58,231 nt of DNA from Thioploca sp. (lineage in GTDB: Bacteria > Pseudomonadota > Gammaproteobacteria > Beggiatoales > Beggiatoaceae): contig JAAUSR010000027.1 of assembly GCA_012032555.1 (NCBI GenBank), positions 1 to 58,231 of the forward strand, read 5' to 3'. Each line of letters opens with the position of its first letter. The first letter of the stretch is position 1. A model generated the notes under the pieces. That model was not told the DNA's origin and did not search any database. It saw only the letters and a list, made by a program, of their open reading frames with translations. This document shows, piece by piece, positions 52,801 through 58,231 of this stretch. Both the position numbers and the translations under genes were made by a program.

Positions 52801-53568
52801 ATTCCAATCCCACAAATCGTAATTATTATCTGGGATTCTTTCTACGGCAGATTGCGACGCATTTTGCCGCAAAGCACGCTCAGTTTCTTTATAGGGTGTC
52901 ACATCGGAGAAAGAAATAACCACTGCATAAGGCGTTGTAACATCATCACGCCATAAAGGATAGGAATGGACACGAATCCAAATTACTGATTCATCGGATT
53001 TTACAATACCCATAACCACATCTGAATAAGGTTGCCCAGTTCTTAGTGTACAAATAGCGGGGTGTGTTTCTGTTGGAAAAGGTGAACCATCTTCATGAAT
53101 GGCTCGCCAATCCGGATCAATCAGTGTCCATCCCATCATTTGGTCTGCTGAGATACCCAAAATACGTTCAGCACTGGGATTACAAGCACCAATTGTCCCA
53201 TTTGCATATTGCAAAACCACACCCTCTTGCAGCACACTGAGCATTTCATCCGCTATCATGGGTTGTTCACGGGAAGTAATATCCATTCCAACGACATAAT
53301 AAGCATACTCGTTTGAAGCGGCACCGTTCAATTCCCATAACACGTTTCGATAATAACCTTCATAATGGCGAAACCGTGCTGAAAATGAAACCGAGGACAA
53401 ACCACCTTCGATTTGCTCGAAATAATACTGCGTTGAGGGTTGATCCTCCGGATGAACAAAGTCTAAAAATCGTTTGGCGAGTAATTGCCCCGTAGATAAT
53501 CCAAGGCTTTTTTCCCAAGCTGTGTTCACTTCTTTGAACAAGCATTCAGAGTCTAAAATGCCGAACAT
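49852..53568 (-). CDS. ten-PAS-domain protein without an output domain
   Basis: 1238 residues made almost entirely of PAS/PAC units: about ten can be counted, approximately at 1-85, 95-215, 240-365, 370-485, 490-605, 610-735, 740-860, 865-975, 985-1110 and 1115-1238. PAC ends such as GTHVDITEPR, AVRDFTERQ, ATVRDITERK, GVDVTERK, GLMHDISERK and AIDITEHK mark the borders. The last PAS reaches the stop, and no kinase, GGDEF, EAL, HTH or MCP domain follows. ATG 53568 lies inside the first PAS; an upstream ATG at 53618 with AGGAAAG would add FFWRSSA and complete it if the T7 run at 53583-53589 had eight bases. No transmembrane segment. Possibly a scaffold or signal-integrating partner of the orphan kinases nearby. 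Confidence 0.85.
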   Translation of the reverse strand: MFGILDSECLFKEVNTAWEKSLGLSTGQLLAKRFLDFVHPEDQPSTQYYFEQIEGGLSSVSFSARFRHYEGYYRNVLWELNGAASNEYAYYVVGMDITSREQPMIADEMLSVLQEGVVLQYANGTIGACNPSAERILGISADQMMGWTLIDPDWRAIHEDGSPFPTETHPAICTLRTGQPYSDVVMGIVKSDESVIWIRVHSYPLWRDDVTTPYAVVISFSDVTPYKETERALRQNASQSAVERIPDNNYDLWDWNLETNEVHFSPRWATMLGFEENELGSHIDIWHQRIHPADYKRVMADVQNHLDGLTQVCENTHRLQHKDGSYRWILNRSVMVRDASGKPHHMVGTHVDITEPRRIEEELNETEKKYQQLLEIESDAIFIVDANTTTILDLNKTANQMYGYGRNQLLKLQLSDLSAQPDKTLKAIKKSMKSVSTQYHKKQDGSVFPVEVTSSHFLHKGKQVLILAVRDFTERQKIETALWESESKYRQLFEAASNPTIVFDANTQRIFDVNHAAIDLYGYTKEDWMRMTTEDVSAEPARKRGAFGNVNKRMQVIPLRWHKRKDGTIFPVEISSGNTYLFQGRSLICATVRDITERKAHEEALRQERDFVKTLVDASPAFFFAVNPDGSTRMMNNAMIQSVEYSLEEIVNTDFLTTFIPPNERPLVSTEFESLIKSMQPSLMECHILTKSGKTVLVEWHSRAIVKPEGSLDYFFGVGVDVTERKKTQGHLRLFKSIIESSDEAIVVINSEEQLVYVNPAHEKLFGRSLKEAKQIRYNDYYPSSSIETLEKDIKSVLAQGGSWEGELEAYSKEGTIFPIWQRMDAVRDPKGNILFIFGLMHDISERKRMWETLRKQWEEHQMIFNTIPAMIWYRDSNNQLLRQNQRAEEIFKNYPEEIERFTDCEEVIQLGRTQSGMLFNLKLAGKNRPSSHKEIRDETGHWLQVDKIPYRDTQRTLIGVIVFAIDITEHKQTQSSLQASEEQMHLVVENMPLMLNAFDTDGNIIVWNRACERITGYTVDEIISNTKAMEILYPDTSERRRMLMQAYVFTGNISEENATGRDLNGNPIQTWESKISCKDGHVKTLTWSSVSQQFPIPGWHAWYIGQETIQRKVERARRDHENLLTSVFDVSKLGCSLTDDRGRFLQVNQAYADLYGYRPEELIGQPFTIVLPSAIHNDAVREYYSLLMTHEEPTLFKRRGEQHRNGQLFDVQIMASRVILEDRRRLLISIVSKWIEK

Positions 53569-53634
53569 TGCCGATGAGCGCCAAAAAAACGAGAATGGCG
53601 GGGATTGTTAACAGGCATATTTCTTTCCTAACGA

Positions 53635-53811
53635 TTGAACGGGATTATCACAATAGATGAACCTGACAGGGATAAAGACATTCAGCATTATAATGTGTTT
53701 GAAGTGATTATTTCTAATCCAGTATTAGGTTCAATTCATGATGAGATAATTGAATTTGAACCGTCTACTCAGTTTTCCGCAATGGAACCTGTCAGTCTCT
53801 ATAAAAAATAA
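53635..53811 (+). CDS. possible small protein or gene remnant (TTG start)
   Basis: A 58-codon frame, LNGIITIDEPDRDKDIQH then YNVFEVIISNPVLGSIHDE and EPSTQFSAMEPVSLYKK, with amino-acid composition of a real protein. No ATG; TTG 53635 follows a TAA and has no clear ribosome-binding site. Could be the C-terminal remnant of a lost gene. Not recognised. Confidence 0.25.
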   Translation: MNGIITIDEPDRDKDIQHYNVFEVIISNPVLGSIHDEIIEFEPSTQFSAMEPVSLYKK

Positions 53812-54526
53812 ATCGTCTTTACTTTCACTTTTCAATTCATTTTAAAATTAAAATACTCTCCTCAAGTGCCTTTTGAGGTTACTTTGGATTCCTTGGTATC
53901 TTAAATTTCTTATTCAGTTGGATATCTTTCTCATTTAGCAGCAAAAAAAGTACCACTCATTTTACTTTATCTTTACTCTCTCCAATTTAAATTTTAATAC
54001 GCCTATCTCTTAACTTGATGAAGAGATGAATTACTATACACTCTAAATTAGCTATTAAAATAAATTGACTGTTTTTATAATAGGGGTTTAAATTAGTTTT
54101 ATCAAATAGCATATTCAAATTCAGTTATTTTATTCATCTGTAGTATAATCCTGATTTTTGGTTAAGTTAGGCTTTATAAGCTTGACATTATCGACAAACT
54201 AATATCAAAATAATTCTCTCAGAATAGACATCTGGTAGTGGTAGGTTATGAGAGAGAGGATGATATATAAAATACCTAGTTAGCCACAATAGCCACCAAA
54301 ACAAGCTGAATGCGTTTAGAATAAAAGCGTATCTTATCTAGAATAGCAGGAGAAATAAAGTAACACGTTAACAAGTTATTTTATTCTATCTATTTCATCA
54401 TTCAAGAGAGCCAGATAATTAATATTACTCTGATTAATAACGATTCTAATCACCGGCTAAAATTAATAATCACTTCTCCAAACAACGCTTTTAATTAAAA
54501 AAAGTGATTGTAAAGGTCATCTTTCC
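53812..54526. other. long AT-rich intergenic region upstream of ppk
   Basis: 715 bases with no plausible coding frame on either strand and no obvious tRNA or repeat array. It may hold the ppk promoter; many AT-rich -10-like sequences make a single choice unreliable. Confidence 0.4.
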
Positions 54527-56683
54527 ATGAGTACTGATGTGATACGTCATAAGAAAAAAGTAAGTAAAACTGATACAGTGAAATCAAATAACATGATTGT
54601 AAGTGAAGAAAATAAAGAAATTGATCTTAATCACCCCGATTTATATCTCAATCGAGAATTAAGTCTATTAGCATTTCATCGTCGCGTTTCGGCGCAAGCT
54701 AAAGATACCAGTATGCCCTTGTTAGAGCGATTACGGTTTTTATGTATTGCTAGCACTAATCTAGATGAATTTTTTGAGCTCAGAGTTGCCGGTTTAAAAC
54801 AACGAGTTGTTGTTAGCGCACCACAAGCTGGACCAGATAGCATGACTCCGCAAGAGGTACTCAATCGTATTCGAGTTGCTGCGGTTGAATTTGTAGAAGA
54901 ACAATATCGATTACTCAATGAATCACTTTTCCCAGCGTTAGAACAAGAAGGTATTTGTTTTCTAAAACGAGATCAATGGGATGAAGCGCAGAATCAATGG
55001 GTGCGCACCTATTTTGAAGAAGAATTGCAACCCATTTTAAGTCCAATTGGTTTAGATCCGGCTCATCCCTTTCCACGCATTTTAAATAAAAGCTTAAATT
55101 TTATCGTTTCTTTGAAAGGTAAGGATGCTTTTGGACGTGATAGCGGAATGGCTGTGGTACAAGCACCTCGCTCACTACCCCGTTTCATTCAAATCCCACC
55201 AGAATTATCTCAGCATCCTTATGATTTTATTTTTCTTTCTTCTATTCTACATGCCCATGTTGGCGATTTATTTCCCGGTATGAAAGTCACTGGTTGTTAT
55301 CAATTCCGAGTGACTCGTAATAGTGACTTATTTGTTGACGAAGAAGAAGTAGACGATTTACTACGCGCCTTAGAAGGAGAATTACCGGCACGCCGATATG
55401 GTGATAGTGTCCGCTTAGAAGTAGCCGATAATTGTCCAGAAAAAATGATTAATTTTTTATTAAAACAATTTAAATTAGAACAACAAGATTTATATCAAGT
55501 TAATGGTCCCGTTAATCTTAATCGCTTATTACCCTTACCGGACTTATTAGACCGGCCCGATTTAAAATTCCCTAGTTTTACACCAAGCGTTCCAACTCGC
55601 TTAGGACGCAATCTACTCAACACGATTCGCGAAGGTGATCTATTACTACATCATCCATTTGAATCTTTTACTCCCGTTATTGATTTTGTCCGTCAAGCGG
55701 CTATTGATCCGCAAGTGTTAGCTATTAAACAAACTCTATATCGTTCTGGACCAGATTCAGTACTCGTTGATGCGCTAGTAGAAGCCGCTAAAGCCAATAA
55801 AGAAGTCACTGTTATTGTGGAATTACGCGCCCGTTTTGATGAAGAAGCTAATATCCGTTTAGCCAATCGGCTACAACAAGCCGGTGCCCATGTGGTCTAT
55901 GGCGTAGTGGGTTACAAAACTCACGCAAAAATGATTATGGTAGTTCGTCGAGAAGGCAAAAAATTAAAGCGTTACGTTCATTTAGGTACCGGTAATTATC
56001 ATGACCGTACAGCACGAATTTACACTGACTACGGCTTATTAACTTGCGATGAAAAACTCGGTGAAGATGTGCATAATATGTTCATGCAACTTACCACACT
56101 GGGACGAGGAACTCAATTAAGAAAAATGTTGCAGGCACCGTTTAGTTTGCTCACCGGATTAATAGAACGTATTGAACGTGAAGCAGAATTTGCTCAACAG
56201 GGTAAACCGGCTCATATTATGGCTAAAGTGAATGCACTTAATGAACCTAAAATCATTAGTACACTGTACAAAGCTTCTATGGCAGGCGTTAAAATTGATT
56301 TAATTGTGCGCGGAATTTGTTGTTTAAAACCAGGTATTCCCGGTATTTCTGAAAACATTCATGTGCGTTCTATTGTGGGACGTTTTTTAGAACACACTCG
56401 CAGTTTTTACTTTCTTAATAACGGTGATCCCGAAGTTTTTTGTGCCAGTGCTGATTGGATGGACCGCAATCTACTGAAACGCGTAGAAGAATGTTATCCC
56501 ATTGAAAAATCAGAACTTAAAACGAGAGTTATTGAACAAGGTTTAAAATTATATTTACAAGACAACACCCAAGCTTGGGTGCTGGATAAAGAAGGTAATT
56601 ATACTCGCCTCACTCCCAATGAAGGAGAATCACCGATTTCCGCTCAACAAACTTTATTACAAACTTTAGCAGAAAAAGCTTAA
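54527..56683 (+). CDS. ppk1: polyphosphate kinase 1
   Basis: 718 residues, standard size. Reversibly polymerises the gamma-phosphate of ATP into polyphosphate at the inner membrane. N domain with LYLNRELSLLAFHRRV and NLDEFFELRVAGLK; the head domain; then the two phospholipase-D-like C domains with KQTLYRSG, VELRARFDEEANI, YKTHAKMIMVVR and YVHLGTGNYHDRTARIYTDYG, where His485 corresponds to the autophosphorylated His of E. coli PPK. C-terminal VRGICCLKPG and RFLEHTRSFYF are conserved. The first ~30 residues are a charged extension. xthA follows after 9 bases, so one transcript. Confidence 0.96.
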   Translation: MSTDVIRHKKKVSKTDTVKSNNMIVSEENKEIDLNHPDLYLNRELSLLAFHRRVSAQAKDTSMPLLERLRFLCIASTNLDEFFELRVAGLKQRVVVSAPQAGPDSMTPQEVLNRIRVAAVEFVEEQYRLLNESLFPALEQEGICFLKRDQWDEAQNQWVRTYFEEELQPILSPIGLDPAHPFPRILNKSLNFIVSLKGKDAFGRDSGMAVVQAPRSLPRFIQIPPELSQHPYDFIFLSSILHAHVGDLFPGMKVTGCYQFRVTRNSDLFVDEEEVDDLLRALEGELPARRYGDSVRLEVADNCPEKMINFLLKQFKLEQQDLYQVNGPVNLNRLLPLPDLLDRPDLKFPSFTPSVPTRLGRNLLNTIREGDLLLHHPFESFTPVIDFVRQAAIDPQVLAIKQTLYRSGPDSVLVDALVEAAKANKEVTVIVELRARFDEEANIRLANRLQQAGAHVVYGVVGYKTHAKMIMVVRREGKKLKRYVHLGTGNYHDRTARIYTDYGLLTCDEKLGEDVHNMFMQLTTLGRGTQLRKMLQAPFSLLTGLIERIEREAEFAQQGKPAHIMAKVNALNEPKIISTLYKASMAGVKIDLIVRGICCLKPGIPGISENIHVRSIVGRFLEHTRSFYFLNNGDPEVFCASADWMDRNLLKRVEECYPIEKSELKTRVIEQGLKLYLQDNTQAWVLDKEGNYTRLTPNEGESPISAQQTLLQTLAEKA

Positions 56684-56692
56684 CTAACCTTT

Positions 56693-57466
56693 ATGCGAGT
56701 AATTACTTTTAATGCCAACGGTATTCGTGCTGCTGCCAAGAAAGGTTTTTTGACTTGGTTAGCTCAACAACATGCTGATATTGTTTGTATTCAGGAAACC
56801 AAAGCCCAACAAAATCAACTCACGGATCCGCTCTTTTACCCCCCCGGCTATCATTGCTATTACCATGATGCTGAAAAAAAAGGTTATAGCGGTGTTGCTT
56901 TGTATACTCGCCAACTCCCTCAAGAAGTGGTTAAGAAGCTTGGTGAATCAACTATAGACAAAGAAGGTCGTTATCTTGAAGCCCGTTTTTGTACCCTCAA
57001 TATCGTTTCTTTATATTTACCTTCTGGCACATCGGGTAATGAGCGACAACAGATTAAATTTCAATTAATGGAGCACTTTATGCTGCATTTTATCGATCTC
57101 AAACAGCGTTCTCAAGAATATATTCTTTGTGGCGATTGGAATATAGCTCACCAACCAATTGATTTAAAAAATTGGCGTGGAAACCAAAATCATTCTGGAT
57201 TCTTACCAGAAGAACGAGCTTGGATGGATAATTTATTAGATTCAGTTGGTTTCGTTGATGCCTTTCGGGCAAAAAATCAAGAACCAGGACAATATACTTG
57301 GTGGTCTCACCGGGGACAAGCTTGGGCAAACAACACCGGTTGGCGAATTGATTACCAAATTATCACTCCAAGTTTAACAAATAAGATTAAAAATGTTCAT
57401 ATTTACAAAGATCAGCGTTTTTCAGACCATGCTCCTCTCATCATAGATTATGATTATGCTCTTTGA
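56693..57466 (+). CDS. xthA: exodeoxyribonuclease III (AP endonuclease)
   Basis: 257 residues. Endonuclease/exonuclease/phosphatase fold: MRVITFNANGIRAAAKKG with the metal-site Asn7, IQETKAQ with catalytic Glu, YLPSG, CGDWNIAH with the Asp and Asn of the active site, and the C-terminal FSDHAPLIIDY with Asp-His. Repairs abasic and 3'-blocked DNA ends. Intact frame; probably read from the ppk promoter. Confidence 0.95.
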   Translation: MRVITFNANGIRAAAKKGFLTWLAQQHADIVCIQETKAQQNQLTDPLFYPPGYHCYYHDAEKKGYSGVALYTRQLPQEVVKKLGESTIDKEGRYLEARFCTLNIVSLYLPSGTSGNERQQIKFQLMEHFMLHFIDLKQRSQEYILCGDWNIAHQPIDLKNWRGNQNHSGFLPEERAWMDNLLDSVGFVDAFRAKNQEPGQYTWWSHRGQAWANNTGWRIDYQIITPSLTNKIKNVHIYKDQRFSDHAPLIIDYDYAL

Positions 57467-58033
57467 AATACTTAGGTAAATAATCGCCTAAACAATTTTA
57501 GCTTTGACACATTCTGCTCTTTTCATGATGAGCTAATCTGAATTTAAGGGAACTCCGCTCACGTTATTTTGCATTGGTATTGTCGACTTATGAATTAAGT
57601 ATTACAACAAATTTGATACTATAATCATTACAAAACTAATTTATTATATTTATAGATATTATATATGACATAATGTCATTATTTATATAGATTGTAAATC
57701 AGTCAGTTATTCAGCTCCTTTCAGAACTATCATGCTATTATGTCATAATATAAGTAAATGAATTATGACGATAAAGTGAGAGTTAAATAGATAAATTGAT
57801 TTATAAATCAATTATTAAATAATTTTAATTATGTATGGAATAATAATTGCTGATAGTTACGGTGTACCCGTGTCATAAACCTTATTTCAAAAGGAAATAA
57901 AAATAATTTTATGGAATGACTGTTCCTTAACATTAAGGATTAATGAAGGAAATAGGGTACTTAAAAATTAAGCCAAGGACTGCAAAATAACCATTTTTTT
58001 GTTTTTAAACAATCCTTAATAGGAGGATAATGA
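57467..58033 (+). promoter_or_regulatory. long regulatory region upstream of the sulfur-globule-like gene
   Basis: 567 AT-rich bases. Two perfect 15-base palindromes with related cores: atgacat-a-atgtcat (57665-57679) and tattatg-t-cataata (57736-57750), plus a half-site ttatgac (57763-57769). Spacing of about 71 bases between centres is close to seven helical turns. They look like operator sites for a dimeric regulator acting on the downstream gene. The regulator cannot be named. Confidence 0.45.
57924..58026 (+). promoter_or_regulatory. leader with alternative pairings next to the ribosome-binding site
   Basis: ttaaggatt (57933-57941) is perfectly complementary to aatccttaa (58011-58019), which directly touches the ribosome-binding site AGGAGG (58021-58026). 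The same segment can instead pair with tccttaa (57924-57930) just upstream. Two mutually exclusive structures of this kind could control ribosome access. An AGGAGG followed 7 bases later by ATG 58034 makes an otherwise very strong initiation site. Confidence 0.4.
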
Positions 58034-58231
58034 ATGCAACTTATGCGTAACCTTACTAAAGCCATTGGTCTTGTTGCTGTTGTCGGTACTTTAGCTGCTG
58101 CACCTCAAGCTAATGCCCAGTACGGCATGTATGGCATGTATCCGATGTACGGCATGGGCATGGGCGGCATGAATAACATGTACGGCATGGGCATGGGCGG
58201 CATGGGTGGCATGTATGGTATGTATCCAATG
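58034..58231 (+). CDS. exported Gly/Met/Tyr-rich repeat protein, sulfur-globule-protein-like (cut by window edge)
   Basis: First 66 residues of an open gene. Signal peptide MRNLTKAIGLVAVVGTLAAAPQANA (from ATG 58034, with five residues before it), cleavage before QYGMYG. The mature part is a low-complexity repeat of MYGMYPMYGMG and MGGM units. Sulfur globule proteins of purple and colourless sulfur bacteria are small exported Gly/Tyr-rich repeat proteins that coat periplasmic sulfur inclusions, and the composition, signal peptide and strong ribosome-binding site fit. The high Met content is unusual and might suggest metal or sulfur chemistry. The 3' end is outside the window, so the call stays tentative. 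Confidence 0.6.
   Translation, partial: MQLMRNLTKAIGLVAVVGTLAAAPQANAQYGMYGMYPMYGMGMGGMNNMYGMGMGGMGGMYGMYPM

Noticed and set aside
1-58231. CRISPR arrays, tRNA or rRNA genes
   Set aside because: No regularly spaced direct repeats and no cloverleaf or rRNA-like segments were seen on reading through the window; no covariance-model search was possible.

Overview
This window looks like a piece of a gammaproteobacterial chromosome, most plausibly from a large sulfur-oxidising bacterium of the Beggiatoaceae/Thiotrichales type. That placement is inference. It rests on a complete type IV pilus minor-pilin operon of gammaproteobacterial order (fimT-pilV-pilW-pilX-pilY1-pilE), low G+C in the housekeeping half, interspersed palindromic repeats, many redox/PAS sensor proteins, and a Gly/Met/Tyr-rich exported protein at the right edge that resembles sulfur globule proteins.

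Left part (about 0-30 kb) is an unusual biosynthetic gene cluster that, to my knowledge, does not match a described one. It begins beside an IS remnant and a broken flavin monooxygenase. A plus-strand operon (1.2-14.0 kb) encodes an anaerobic sulfatase-maturating radical SAM enzyme, a condensation-carrier protein (C-PCP), a KS-AT-ACP-TE polyketide synthase, an O-methyltransferase, two small sulfotransferases, an outer-membrane DUF481 barrel and a P-type ATPase. A facing minus-strand operon (29.9-13.9 kb) encodes a HemN-like radical SAM enzyme, a remnant of a NodU/CmcH-type carbamoyltransferase, a chorismate-lyase-like protein, an AMP-dependent acyl ligase, an acyl carrier protein, a second P-type ATPase, a possible small protein, two tandem arginine:X amidinotransferases, an ornithine-decarboxylase-like enzyme, an exported Ser-type sulfatase, an exported LamG/YCII-like protein and a large AspH-like/sulfotransferase fusion. 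The set suggests a guanidinylated, sulfated acyl-amine or short polyketide with a possible aryl starter, sulfated in the cytoplasm and perhaps desulfated in the periplasm by the sulfatase that the cluster's own radical SAM enzyme would activate. Amidinotransferase, carbamoyltransferase and sulfotransferase together recall saxitoxin and cylindrospermopsin tailoring, but the core synthase is different. Six cluster genes carry single-base frame breaks, five of them clearly in homopolymers, so the cluster is decaying, under-corrected in sequence, or slippage-prone.

Middle part (30.7-40.7 kb): a small exported ORF, a stand-alone JAMM/MPN+ metalloprotease, then the type IV pilus minor-pilin operon. 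PilY1 is very large because four tandem beta-sandwich repeats are inserted between its von Willebrand half-domains. PilX carries a long Cys-rich tail.

Right part (40.9-58.2 kb): hypB, a CBS-histidine kinase, cysS, a solute-binding/VWA lipoprotein, a Cache-histidine kinase, a ten-PAS protein without output domain, ppk1 and xthA in one operon, and a long leader with two perfect palindromes and alternative RNA pairings in front of the truncated sulfur-globule-like gene. No tRNA, rRNA or CRISPR was seen.
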